From NCBI GenBank assembly GCA_020086605.1, contig JACBWW010000015.1:25238483-25302482 (forward strand): DNA of 64,000 bases, given 5' to 3'. Made by a program: the position numbers and the translations under genes. Shown one piece after another: positions 48,074 to 61,920 of this stretch. The notes under the pieces are model-generated. The model worked only from the letters and a program-made list of their open reading frames with translations, did not search any database and was not told the DNA's origin. This DNA is from Lanius collurio (lineage: Eukaryota > Chordata > Aves > Passeriformes > Laniidae). Positions within the stretch are counted from its first letter, which is position 1; each line of letters opens with the position of its first letter.

Positions 48074-51013
48074 TGGGAAAATGTTTGGCTAAGTCCCTGT
48101 CACACATGCATCTCATGTTTTAGAGTAAATGTAAATCCAAAAGCAGCACCTGGCAGTGTGCTTGTGTGACTGGAAGGCAGACTAGACTTTTCCGAGTTTT
48201 TAATTTGTCACAACAAACAACAGCCCTAACCATGAGAGGAAAGAAATTAAAACAACCCTTTTTGATGATCAAGCTATCCCTCATGTGATAGCCATTACCT
48301 GGGAGGACCAAGGCTAGGTTTGAGCTACAGGAGAAAATAAGGACAAAATAATGCCAAAGGGATGGGTTAAAAACTGAGCATTACAGCAGGCAAAGCAATT
48401 GGAAGTTTTTCAGTAGTGGCAGATGTGTATTTTCCAAGCAGTATTCAGGACTCAGAAACTCATGTTCCAGTTGAACTCAGAGGTGAATGAGTTTCTTCAA
48501 ATCACACCAAGACTCCTTGTTTTGATGTGCAAACATCATAATTTGTGTTTTTAGATGAACCTCATCCTTCTGTTAAGGACTTAAAACATTTGATTTAGCA
48601 GCACCTTGGCTCCAAGTGATGCTTTGCATCCTTCAGTGCACATTCCCAAATCTACCCTGTGGAATAAAGGCTGGGAAGGAAGAAGAACTAAAAAACCTGG
48701 GAAATATGTCACGCATGCCATGATAATTAAACTATGTTAAAGATCTCCTGTCTTGCCCCCCACATATGGCAGCACATGTAGGAAGGCTGTATCCAGGCCT
48801 GGCTTTCCCCAATGCCCAAAGCAGGGGGCTGACCTCCAGGGCTGCCCATTTTTTGAGCTTGTCTCCCCAAAGGCTTGCCCAACAGGCTAAAGAAATGTGA
48901 CACGTCGTATTTTTCCTCCCCGCTCAAATGTGCTTGCTGTGTTATGAAATACAAGTTACCAGTCACCTGCACTGAAAAACATGGGAGAGGAGGAGAAGGA
49001 TTTTGGTGCAGAGGAACCAGAGGGATTTGGAGCAATGCAGTCCTCAGAGCCCTGGAGCAGATGACACATATTGGTCACTAATCACTGAGAGCAGGTTTAG
49101 CAATGGTGAATACAGCAAAACCCAGCAAGATTTTTTTGGCTGCGCCTCAGAAATTTAATCTGATATGAAGAGTGTTGAGCCAGTTCCTGCTGTCCTTACT
49201 CTGCTCTTGTCCCAAAAGTCAAACAGGATGTTTCCAACCTCTTCAATGGATCAAGTCCAGCCTGTTCTGCCTCAGGTGTGCCTCAAAAGACTTGGGATAG
49301 TGAAGTTTAGGGAAAACCAAGACAAAGACATCCAGTCTATCTCCTGCAGAGGCAAAGTTGTTCCTTACACTGTTTTGAAAGGAATCCCCTTGAGGCTGTC
49401 CACCTCACACTATCAGATCCTGAGAAGCAGATCTCATCATCAGAAGGTTTTGTTTTAGCTTTCTTTGGAGGGAGGGAATATTGCTAACTATTTCTTGTCA
49501 CCCCCATCTCTTCTAGCTGAGTGCAGCTCTTAACCAAGGCTATGGCCTCATGTTAGAGCTAAACCACTTCACAGCAGTCTCCTCTCCCCTGAGACATGGC
49601 CAGGCATTCCCATCCCCTCTTACAGCAGATCTGCCAATTAATGCAAGCACAGAGCAAGGTAGAGCTGATCTGATGGAAAACGACCCACTGAAAACAATAA
49701 TGACCAGTTTTCCACTGGCTCAGTGAGCAGAACCAATTCAGGCTGCTGTGGCAGCAGTGCCAGATCTGAAGCAAAGGAAAGGTCAAGAATAAAGGAGTCA
49801 GGGGTGGAATGGGGACAGCCACCAGTTTAACCGTAACATAAAGCTACACCTAGGAACAGTAGTGGCATTGTGTCTGGACAATTCCTCCACACCAGACTCT
49901 GTCCTTGCCCCAGGGAGACTCCCACCAACTGCAATCTCCCTTCTCTCCCTTTCAGACAGCTTTAAATTCACCTGCCAGCATAATTTAGAGGGCAACTCTA
50001 GGTCAAGGGGTTTAATGAAAGCCAAATGCGCTACAGCACACACTCCTCACAAGCAGAACTTGGGACACAGCTTTGTCATTCTCTCACTTATGCCACTCTT
50101 GTTCATGCAGAATGGGGAGCAGTGGGGGAGAAGAAAAAATCAGGCAGTAGTTCTTGCCATGCTGAGCTTAAATTTCAGTGGCAAAGCATCCAGGGGGGTT
50201 GTCAGAGAAATCAGCTGAGATGCTGGATTATGAGGTAGGAGACACGTCCAGAGCAGACAGGTAGATCTGTGAGTCACCAGCCTGGAGACGGTAATTGAAG
50301 TGCCTCGTGGTTTTAGATACTGTGTGATGTGGTCCAAAAATTTGTCACTCTCGCCTGCCTCCACTTGTGATAGCCTATAGCAGATGTCCCCTCCAATTGT
50401 CTTTATTTTCCAGTCTTTATTTCTCTGCATGTGTAGCACAATCTTCATTCCCACGTATTAACTCCCCAGTACTGCCTGTACTTCTGCTTTGAGGCATTTC
50501 ATCAGAGGCCTGATTCTCTGACTCCCAGCCTGCATCCTCCTGTCTAGGGTAATCAACTCCATCTTCCACTGGCACGTGGCCAGTACACCACACAAACCTT
50601 AACTCCCATCTCCCATGGGTTTCTGTGACTATTCCTGACTGCAACTGTAGCCCAGAAAGGGCTGTCAGACAATAAGGCATTAAAGCATCAGGTATTTTTA
50701 TCAACTGCTCTCATTAGGGAAGTGCAAAGAGATGAATAATCTTTTCCGAGTGGGTCAGTGCACCCTAACTGCATTAATCACTTCTTTTGATCTGCATCAG
50801 GAGCCCTGAGACAGGCACTGCTGCCTGCCTGGCTCTGCCTCCTGCGAAGCCTCTGCTGCGGTGCAGCAGGACACAGCAAGAGGGGACAGACTCCATATCC
50901 AAGTTAGTGATCAAGCAGCAAACAAGATTAACACAACATGATTTGATGAGGAAAAGAAACAAGAGTGGGTATTTCCTCTGTGACTAAAAGAACAGGAATT
51001 TAAGCCATCTTGT

Positions 51014-51048
51014 CTTCTTTTTTTTTTTTTTTTTTTTTCTTTCTTTTT
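51014..51048. repeat. T-rich pyrimidine tract
   Basis: A run of about 21 T at 51018-51038 flanked by C/T sequence. Low complexity. Confidence 0.9.
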
Positions 51049-54000
51049 GAGGTAATATAAGGTATTTCTCAGCATGAAGGACATGACTGTCTGTAGAGAG
51101 ATTTTGACAACTCCCCTCTGAGTGCTAAAATGCTGTCAGCTGAAAAAGTGAGCTGTTTGGGCAAATTGATCCAACTCTGACAGACTTCCTCTCTGTTTTC
51201 ATGTTTTCTCTCTCAATCAAAAGCCTCCTAAAGAATCCATGTTTTCAGTTCAATGTCAGGGAAAGGGGGAGAAGAGGGGAGATTGCCTACTTTTGCTGCA
51301 CTGTTCATCATTAACCTAGCTTGATGGAGAAACCTGGGAGAGGAAGAGGAAGGTCTCAGACGTCTCTTGCATTATCCCACTGCACATGGATACAGGATCT
51401 AAACACAAGAGTTTCCCTAATTCACATATAGCAACCACATATGGACTTTCTGACTGCCACCGAGGACACAGCCAATACAGTTTGGGTGCAGACACAAACA
51501 GCATAGGAAGTTGAGCTTATAGGCCTGAGTTTATCTCCAATGCCAACAAGAGGCAAGCTGCTGGATCAGCCATCTGAAGAAAGCCTTGTTGGATTTTTTT
51601 AAAATAATCATTAGGAATCATCTTCCCCTTCCTCTGCCCAAAGAAAATGAAATCGAAGCATTTTCAAACCTTGTCCCCCTAGCTGTGACTATATCTGCAA
51701 CCTTTCTGCATCGGTGACAATTCTGAATACAATGTCTGATGGCCAAATCCTGAGAGCACTCTTACCACTTTATAGCAAAGATTAGGCATGCTCCTGTCAC
51801 AGTCAGTGAAAGAGCATATCTTTCTATAACCTTGGTTGGGAACTCCAGAAATCCCCAGTCCTCTAAGGTGAAGCAAAGCCAAGCAGCCCAAAAGTGCTCT
51901 GCAAAGACAATCAAAGACAAAGTTTTTGTACTCTTTTCACCTTTGCATATAACACAACTTTCTAACTTGGTGACTGCTGTGCTGCTTATTGGGCCTTTCT
52001 CCAGTTTTTTAAACTAAGTGTCAAAACATTGTGATGCTTATTTTTCCTCTTTACCTGAGGAAACCCATGCTTAATGGGGCCAATTTTAATGACTATTTTT
52101 ATTATTATTAAAATACCTGCAAAGTAGAATTGCTGGTTTATAGATTCAAAGAGATTTGAAGTCTGTAGCTTATGAATTTTACTTCTGGTGCAGTCAACTA
52201 TGGACTTTATAAACTTCACTGTGTCCCTTTTCATTGCTTCACAAAGTCAGGAATGACACAGAAGACTTTACTGTCTGTTTTCCTCATGCTGTCATTCTAC
52301 ACTTACTTCTTTCCTCATGAAGGAAAGAGGCCAGGGAATGAGAAATTTGCAATGGGTCAGAAACTGCACCAGCTCACGGACTTCCAAATAACTGTACACA
52401 GAACACAGGTTCATACAGCAAACATCTACAGACCAGATGTTTCATACAAGGTCAAATATAATTTTTTAGTATCAGATATTCTGTATTCGGGGCCTACATT
52501 CCTCAAGGCCCTTCAAGCATGTCTCAGGATTATTCTTATCTTAGTTCCCATAATGTTACTGTAGGCCTTTGGATGACAGTTTTGATTATAAGTCTGAACA
52601 CTGCCTAGAACAATAAGATCCTGATTGGTACTCCTTGAATAATACAAATTAATTCTCGCCTGAGCCTCCTTCGCCCCGTATGAATCATGCTGGATGTCTG
52701 CCCTCTGCAAGGGCAGCAGACAGGTCTGCTGGGGCATTGCTCTGTCTGCCAGCACTAGGGCAAGGGTCCCGAGGCACTGCCAAATTTCCTGATCCCAAGG
52801 ACCTAGCTGCATATGTGCGGGGGAAGAAGCCGTTAGACTACATCACTTCTGATGTGCCTGCCAGACCCCCCAAAAGACTACAGGAAACATACAGCATGAC
52901 TGAAAATGAGACCACAGAGTCTGTAAAGTACATCAAAAGGTAGTGTGTTTCAGCGCTGTTGAAAACTCAGCTCCTTCTGAGTTAGGCTCCTGTTCTTTGC
53001 AGTAAAGTATGCTGCAATAAATTTAATAGACAGCTTTAGAGTATTTTCCTCTACAACAGACAAAATTCAAATTGTCCTTAGTCATACATGCCATCACCTC
53101 TGAAACACAATCACTCAATGTATCTCAATGCAAGAGAAGTATTTTTTTTCCCCCTTTAGACTACAACCTTTTTGTTGTTTTAATGAATGTACAGATTTAC
53201 ACATTCATATATGCTAGTCCTGACCACCACTTCAAGCTAAACTTCCTGTAACAGGCTAACTCTTAACTTTGCATTTAGGTTTCTTGAATGATCTCTTGAC
53301 TGAAGAACTGACAAATTCAAGCTTCAATTCTCTGGTCAACCTGGCCTCTATCAGGGACACAAAGCTCTTCCTTCATCCTCTTGAAACCCAAGCAGGAAAG
53401 TGAAAACATCAGTATTTCTGATTAGGTATCTGACCTATGTGGGATTCAAACTCCTGCAGAATTAGCTTCACACGGAGCCCCAGTAATAACCACCTCATTG
53501 TTTAGGAGCCTAGGATGGATACATGCTTTTTTCACCTGGATTAGAGAAAGGATAGAGCAACCCTGTTTAATCCTTCTTTTGTAGGGTTATATCTAATAGC
53601 ACTCAGTTGCTTTGGGGTCACTCAGAGGGAGGTATGATTTCTGGGTTGGCACCTTAGGATTGAATGCAATCTCTGTAATATCAACCATTTTGGCTCTGAT
53701 TGACGTGATAGTTTCAAGTAACATTGGTCGAATGGCCTGGTGACCCCTACAGCAGGAATTCTATATATACAAGTATCAGTTAAAAGAATATTTTGCTTTC
53801 AGTAACTTGCAATACAAACAAGCCCACTCGCTGCACAGGGATTCTTATGCAGCATAATCTGTTTAAAGAAAAGAAATAGAAGAAATAAAGATAGAAAATT
53901 GCCAGTGTGGAAGTATACTTGGGACCCCACCGTGGGAGTGACACCTTCAGAACAGTAGAAATTCAGCTTTCTATATCTAGCCATAAGTCCTCAGGCAAGC

Positions 54001-55508
54001 CAGCTGAATACTAGGCAAGCCTCAGCCAAAAGTTCAACTCCCTTCCACATCCCCTATGGACAGAGGGGAACACCACTGAGGAAGGTGGCTGTGCTGGTCC
54101 CTATGCCAGTCTGCCCTTTCAAAGTGTGTTAAAGCTCCTTGGAACAGGTGACTTCTTTGTGCAGTAGTTCAAGATTTCATTGTGCTCTTCCCTCCAGGGA
54201 TGCCCTAATTAGAGATGGGATTTCCTTCTCAAGTTACTGGATTTGAGGAATCATGCTGTTGTTATTTCCAGGAAAATCAAACAGGAGCAAAGATGGACAG
54301 AGGGGAGGAATAGAGGCAGGAAAAAGGTCCCCGGGTGGGGAGGGAAGGGAGCAATACCCTGATGCATCTACCAAAAGGACAAGAACACCTTTACAGCAGG
54401 TTGGAGACCCTGGCATCCAATCTTGTATCTCTATGGTCAGGGAACAAGTCCTCTGAAAGCTTTTCCTTTGCAGGATGCCAGATAAAAATCTCCAATTAGT
54501 TGCATAAAGATGAGAAGCCAGATTGGAAGCTGCCTGTTACTTGACACAAAGGTGGCTTTCTGCTCAGGATAAGAAGAGGTTTAGAAAACACTGGAAGATT
54601 TTTATTAAGGTGTGGGAACAAAAGAAGAAAGAAAAAGTGGAGGGCAACAAAGTATCTATGCTGTGGATTGAGGGCAAATACCCACACTCTCTGCTTTATA
54701 CTATGGATGAGCAGGGCTGCAGGTTGTCCCCAGGTACCCCGGCCAAGCTGATTACAGAGGTTACAAATGACTGGAACAAGCTTAGAGCACCCAGGAAAAC
54801 TAAGGAAAAAACAACCTATGAAAAAGCCTCATTTTTCAGGTGTTTGGAATGACATTCCTCAAAAGTCAGTGCTGGGAAGACATTTCATGTTCAATCTCAA
54901 GCATGTACAAGTCAGGAGCAGCACCCCCAAATTCTGAGATTACATCCTAGGGCTTTTAAGCCAAAGGAAAATAAAACTCACAAAAAAATAATAAATATTA
55001 ACAGATTTAGGCTTTTCTCTGCTGTGCCTCGAAGTCTTCTTCTCTTTCCACTAAAAAATGCAAGATGACTTTTATACTTTTAAACAGAACTGAAAATCCT
55101 GTGACCACAGAGGAGATTCTGGAGAACCCATCCCTGAGCTCAGCAACACAGCCACCAGTGCTGACAGCCCTGATGTTTAACTTCAGAGGGCAAATGGTAG
55201 AGCTGTCTTTGTGAAAATTCGCATATTCTGGAGGGCATTTAGGAAATGACAGCAGAACACAGTCCCAGAAGCCCAAACTCCCAGTGATGTGGTAACAAAG
55301 TCAGGCTGTTGGACTTGGCAGTGGAGCAGATGAGCACTCATGTGCTCTGTCCTAGCAGCTATGCTGGGATAGCCTCTCGAGGAGGTTGGTGACGAGCTGT
55401 GCATGGGAACATCACTCCACAGCCACAGCACCTGGGCAGCTGGAGTGTGCTCAGATCCACAGCACCCTGAACCACAGCCAGACATTTCAGCTGCTCGTGG
55501 TGTGCACA

Positions 55509-55526
55509 GGACACACACACACACAC
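55509..55526. repeat. CA dinucleotide microsatellite
   Basis: About nine CA units, probably polymorphic in length. Confidence 0.9.
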
Positions 55527-58500
55527 AGCTGAGACAGCTTGAGGTGTTCAGTGGGAGAAATCATATTTGAAAGAGCGTGTCAGGTTTTGATTAAACTGGC
55601 AATTAAGCAAGCAAGGAGCAGGATGCCCTCTGGCTGCAGAGATGACAAGAAAAAAGACCAATTCCTTTGGTGGTGCAAATGGCTGCAACTTTGCTGCCTT
55701 CAGTAGGGCAGCACCTTTCCATGTGAGCTGCAGAGGCAGCCCTCTCCAGCCTCATACAGGACTGGGATATAAATAGCAATGAACTGCATTCGGCTGGGAA
55801 GAAGCCATGGTGCAGGGAGGAAAAAAATGACACTTTACAGTGATTTCTAATGCAACACAGGGATTTGCAGCACCCATCTTCTTTATAAGATTCCTTTCTC
55901 AAGCTATTGGTGGACTTTTTTACTAGGGACAGCTGGGCAAAAAGGTAGCCAAGCAGAGCATTACCCTTGGACCACCAGAAGCTGGCAAGGGTCTTCAACC
56001 CTGCTTATAAAGTTTAGCCCATTCAGACATTTTTCTGAACTAAAATAAGATTCTTCAGTGAACTGATGCATCTTCCATTTTCAGTGGGCACAGGACAAAG
56101 GAGAACTTGGCAATTCTGTTATGGTCTCCCCAAGTCAATGATCATCTACCAAAATTTCCCTGAATAGGAGGTCTCCAAGATGAAGAACTTAGGCTCATTT
56201 TAGGTCAGCAGTCCTGCTGCTCAAATTCTAGCTAAGAAAATTGTCAGAGACAAATTAATTCATTGGAAACACTAGGACTGATCAGTATGTATAACCAAAG
56301 GACAGGCTGCTGACAGTGATTGTGTAGACAAACTTTGATATCAGAAAAACCCTTTACGCTCTGGTCCACATCTAGTTTCAGACCAAAGGTCCAGAATTCA
56401 ACTTAAAGTACTATGAATGCAGCACTAACATGCACAGAACAAAGCAGGTGATAACCTTACTGTGGGGTGCAATGAAATGAGAAAATATCACGACTGTCTG
56501 AAGATGACTTAGATGACTGGATAACAGTGAGCACCCAAGCACTCCAATGAGACTGTGGTTGGAGGAGAAAGACCCCACCCAATATGAAGTGGAAAAGCAA
56601 GCTCTTAGAATGGCAGAAAATGCAGAAAGAAATTCAGCCCAGCTCAAGAAGATGCAGGGCCTGGATCCATTCCTGTTATTCAGAGAGATACCCTGGAAAA
56701 GCACCAGGGGTGATTTTTAACCAAAGTCTTTTTGTGCTTAGCTCTCACAAAAAAAGGCCACACTGACAGTTTACTCCACTGGCCACCTCTCTCTGTCATC
56801 CCTCTACTCCTGGCATTTGATATTTTCTTGCATATTTCAGCTCCCCTTGCTGGCTTGTTGTTAGTGCAATGCACCCAACCATCAGAAAACCTGGCACGTG
56901 ATGAACTCCCTGCTAAATGCCAACCCGTCCATTCCAGCCAGAAGCTGAATCTCAGCCCGTGCATCTAGCAATGCAGATGAAACACAGAGCTTCATCTCAG
57001 CAGATAAATAAACACCAGACAATCCCAGTTAACTGTGGACACCAAACGCAGCTGGGGTGAAGCACAGAGGTCTGCTCCCTATGCACAGTTAAGGCGCTGA
57101 TTTTTATACAGACAAATATATCACCACTGGGCATAGTTACAAAACGTATCCTAACGTGAGATTTATGAAGATAAAGATTCCCTCCCAGAATTGCAAAGAA
57201 GTAAATCACCCGGTAATTTGCTTGGCATGCTTGCTCCTTTTTCTCCCAAGGCAAAATGCAGGATGTGTGATTCATCTTATTACTCAGTGGTCAGCAAACT
57301 TAAGGCTCTCCCTGGTCAGTTCAGCAAGCACAGCCTAGTCTTTCCAAAATTTACCACCTGCACATGAAAGTTATGAGCTGTGGGCAAGGAAAGAGTATGA
57401 AACAGTTATGATATAGCTATAAGGATAGCTAGAAAGGCGGGGAATATTCCTTGTTACATCCCCTCTAGGTAGATGACCCACAGTTTCCCTGCTCTGTCTA
57501 AAAATGCAATGAGTTGAGAATACAAGGCTCCAGTCAACAGCACATTGTTCTGGAAAGGCTGAGGGATCATAATGTCACTTCATACCAGAGAAAAAAAAAC
57601 AGGTCAGAAAAACCTGCTCACCAAAGGAAATTATGATGTGCAAGGATCTATTTCTACTGTGACCTGGAAGAAAAGGCTGAAATTTATAAAGGACTGTGAC
57701 TTTCAAACAATATTGACTCAAGGGCCCTCAAACCATTCATTTTTAAAGAACTAGTTTTGTTTTGTTTTTCTTTTTCCTTGGGTAATACTAAAATGCTCTA
57801 TGTTTAAATGTACAGTTTTCTATGTGTAATCCCTGGGGTGGTATATAAAACCTTCAACCTTAATGCAGAGGGAGGAGGCTGAGAGCAGCAGTGTCCCAAG
57901 TATTTGCCATTCTATTTGCCACCTAGGTGACTCCTCTCCAGCCTGCAAAAATGTCTCTGAATTTCCATCAGGCTGATGTTCTTTCCTCTTCAAAAAGTGT
58001 CTGTACATGGAAACATCAGAGGCTGGAAACTACTGCCCAACAAATCCAGATAGTCTTTGTCAGAGTTAGAACTGAGTCTTTGCTTCACTAAAAACTACAG
58101 GAAATTTGCCTTATTCAGGAACCTCTCCATTCCCTCACAATCCTGCTGCCCCACTTTGGTCTGGTCTAGGTCATTTTTCCTCTCCTGCTAAGCTTGGTAT
58201 TGGCCAGCTGATGCTGTCTGTCAGGGCCAAGGACCTTCACTGCTCTGCCAAAGCCCAAGCAGTCTCGCCTAGACAAGAGGATCTTATCAGACAGAAAATA
58301 GATAAAGGGATAGAAATATATCAATTCCCTATATTGCATTTGGAGTGATGTGCAAAATCAAATTAATCAGGTCTGCATAATATCTTGATGTCTGAGAAAG
58401 GGAAGCCTATCAAATGTTTGTAGCTGTCAGAACATGTGAATTGCTTGGGACAGCTTCATCCAAGGAGAAAAAAACCCTCCTCTGTCCCTGTATTCTGTGA

Positions 58501-59228
58501 GAACAAATGTATATTTAGCGTGAAAATCCCATTTTTCACATCCATCTAATCAACATACAAGTATCTATCTGTATATACATCTAAAGTGTGCACAGCACTA
58601 CTGTCAACAGCACTCCCTGCAGCAGGAGCTTCAGACAATTCTGCACTCAATGTTTGATTTCAGATACAGGAAGATTAATAGCAAATAAGGCTAAATAAAC
58701 ATCTCAGAGATGGAGGCATGGCATTTACCGAGTCAGCAACCATCTCACAGACCCTCCAGATGACACAGAAACTCCCCATAGAAGTGAGGCAAGGTTTTTC
58801 TGGGGAAAAGTTGCTTCCTGGGGACATGGCCACTGACTTCAAGTAAGGTTTTTAATCTGCTAAAATTCAGAAACAAGGCTAACCTTGACCTTGAAGCACT
58901 GTGCATGCAAAAAGCACCAGTGTTTTTCAATAGGTAATGAAATCAGGTACATAAAAATCCAGTACAACAATTTTTATGTTGTTAATAAACACATTTGTCT
59001 AATGAATATCTCTTGGTAAGCTTGCCTGTAATTCAGGAAACCCAAGTGTTCCCAAGATAAAAAAATACAGATACTAGAAGCTCAAATTGAAGAGAAAAAA
59101 AAATCAATTCAAAGTTAAATTACCCATCTTAAATTTCGGTATAAAGGCTACCAGAAATACTGAGCTCTTGAACTTCAATTAATCTCTAGCAATTAAGCCA
59201 GAAGGAAAAAAAGATTCTTCAGAGTATC

Positions 59229-59257
59229 AGGAAGAGGAAAAAAAAAAAAGAAAAAAA
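59229..59257. repeat. A-rich purine tract
   Basis: Pure A/G stretch dominated by two A runs (12 and 7). Confidence 0.85.
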
Positions 59258-61764
59258 TCTGCAAAGAGCTCATATCAGCTTTAGTAGGAACATCACTATC
59301 ACTTTAACTCCCATTCACAGCTCTGTTGGGCTGATTAACTCATGCTTGTCTTAGACTCCTTTGGGTTTCTTCTTTGCAGGCATCTGTGTGTAACTGCCTG
59401 CTTGTGTGTGGCATACATTTTCCAGCTTCACTTCTCAGGGATTAATTGGCAGAAGTGCTTGTCATGGTTAAATAATTTTATTTAATTTGCACTGTGTGAA
59501 GATATTTGGGCAAAAGGGAAAAATAATCAAAATTTAATTACTTTTTCCCCCCCTTTATAATGAGAAACAGTTGCATTCCTTGGGAGACTCAGCTGGGAAT
59601 AGAACATTACTTAGTTTTATTGTTGATTATGCAATAATAAAAAAAAATAATTTAAAAAAATCAATAATCAATCTCTTGCAGTAGGAGAGTGACAAGCCCA
59701 GCATAGGTAAAACATTTCTATAATCAACAACTGAAGCTTATTAAATACACTGAGGGGACAAGATAACATCAATATTATGTCAGGAAGCATCCAAAGGACT
59801 TTCTTACACGTTTCTAAACTTTCTAAAAACTTTTACTAAATGGTTCAAAGATGTCTTTTCAATGAGTCATGCCAGCTATGGGAATTATCACCTTTAGTAA
59901 CTGGACAGAGTCTCTGCCTTGCAAGTTAAAGGATTTCATAAAACTTGACAACCTCTCCTTTTCTCTAATTTCAGGCAAAAATATTAGTTTGTTTTCTGTG
60001 GATTCCAAGCGGAAAGAAAAGGCTGCCTTAGCTCTTCTCTTCCCTTCATGTCATCTTCCCTTACACATTCCCATCAGAAAAGGGTCCAAAGGTTTCCAGG
60101 GAAGATGAATTAGAGAAAAGCACTGATGCATGTCATATTTTTAATGATTATCCCTTTGGCATATTAAAAACAGCTTTAAAATCAGAGTAGGAAGAGGACA
60201 CTAACAAAAGCTTCATCTGGAGAGGACCTGCTTTTGCACCTCTGGATTTACTCCCTGAAGAAAAGACATTCCTCACTGCTAAGTGTTAACCAGCTGTAGA
60301 AGGAAACTTTTCACATCATTTCCCCTCAGCCTAGAAGACATCACGAGGAGGAGATTTAATGAAACACTTAGGGGCCATGGTTCAGCAAGGTGATGCTTCC
60401 CCCATTCAGTGTGCAAATCAGGTTGCATGGAAACCCACAACCCAAAACTCCCACTGGCACTACCTTGTACCAGCTGGCCCCAAAGAGATTTTGGAGTCAT
60501 TTTGGCTAATTCCAATCATTTTTCTTTGGTTACAGCTGCTGCATACTCTGCCAAGAACATTGTGGCAATGACTTCTAAACATGCACAGGACCATTTTGGT
60601 CACAAATTCTGCTGTAAAGGGGAAGGAAGAGAGCACTTTCCTAGCCTTCCTTGATACATGCCTGTTTTAAGGTTCCTCTCGCCAATGAAAAGAGGGAGAA
60701 ACACATCAACTCCCACACTGCTCTATCTATAGAAGCCACAGCCTTGACAAACCCTCTCTCAGGTGGTTACTAACCATAAAGAAATGCCTGAAGGTGAAGT
60801 TTATCTAAAATACCGCAAAACATGGTGTTTGAAGGGAAAAAAAAATTCTATTTGAATTAAGGCACTTATGAGGGCAGGACATTTACGTTTGCATATTAAG
60901 AAAATGACAACCTCTTTCCACCAGAACTTGCCAGTATATTTTGCCATGAAAAGCTAGTGTAACAAGACTGTTAATACAATTAATGAATTAACCAAATACT
61001 TTTTGCATCCCCTACAGTTCATTTCCTTGCATCATCATCTTTTTTTTACCCAGTACACTCCTTTAAAAAGAGTATGGGAAACAAAAGGGAGGAAAAAAAA
61101 GAAGCCAACAATCAGAACACCCATTTGGAATTAAATCATTCAATACCTTATGCAAAAACTGCTGGAACAAGTTTTTTTTGCCCTTTCGCAGGGACAAATG
61201 TTCTCATTTCTCATCAAGAAGAAAATTAGGACTTGATGACAAACTCCAAGGTTTAAATGTCACTCTCTAGCACTCTGGTTCAAATAAAAATGGAAGTGGC
61301 ATTAAGAGAGCAGTATGCAAGCTCTGCAGACTAGCACTTTCTTTTACTTAGAAAGCAGAGTTTACACACATGTTTAGTGCCACTCATCATAAAGTACACA
61401 TCTGAAAGTGTAAGGCTTTCTTGATTCTAGTGCCCAAAAAGCTATTTTCCCATTGCTAGTGAATTGTTTGCTTTCTTGGTCTATTGAGGAATTTCCCACT
61501 GCAGTAACAAGTTTCTCAGATCTTAAAAAAAAAATTAAATAAAATTAAAAAATCAGACCTACCAGTAACTCCCACAGAAGGCAACCCCAGAGCACTGTCT
61601 GAGCAAGGTCCAAAGAGTACAACTCAAGAAACACATCTTTACTTTTTTATGTATGATGCAGATAGGCACAATCAAAATATTTGTAACACAAATGTTATTT
61701 TACCTCTTAACTGAGGGAGAGACTATCCAACCAAGAAAAGCACTGGCTGAAGTGAGGCACTGAT

Positions 61765-61920
61765 TGTCTGGGTGCCTTTCTGGAAGGTACACTTCAGTTA
61801 AAGTCAAGTCATTAGGCTCAGCAGAAGAGGAAGCAGATGAAATCCAATCGAATGCATTACAGAGGTCAGACTAAATGAGCTAATGGTCCCTTCTGGTCTT
61901 AAAAAATCTATTAATCTAAT
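61765..61920 (+). mobile_element. Relic of an ancient CR1/L3-like LINE, 3' end
   Basis: The 3' end is the clearest part: AGAGGTCAGACTAAATGAGC, then TAATGGTCCCTTCTGGTCTT and a short AATCTATTAATCTA tail. This closely follows the old sauropsid CR1 3' consensus ending in a repeated ATCTATGAATCT-like motif. The stretch before it (TAAAGTCAAGTCATTAGGCTC near 61800) fits the preceding part of the same consensus less well. It lies on the strand opposite to the host gene. The 5' boundary is approximate. Confidence 0.72.

Larger units (their letters stand above)
43787..61764 (-). other. Latrophilin intron, central part (no genes seen)
   Basis: Eighteen kilobases without a supported gene. Contents noted: a short TAC-rich repeat near 44083-44107, a 14-bp tandem duplication and A22 tract at 44714-44792, inverted repeats at 47461-47490 and 48041-48073, a T-rich tract at 51014-51048, a CA repeat at about 55509-55526 and an A-rich purine tract at 59229-59257. 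No olfactomedin-domain exon was found on the minus strand. Open frames at 52680-52943 and 54523-54852 (plus) are discussed under findings. Confidence 0.6.
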
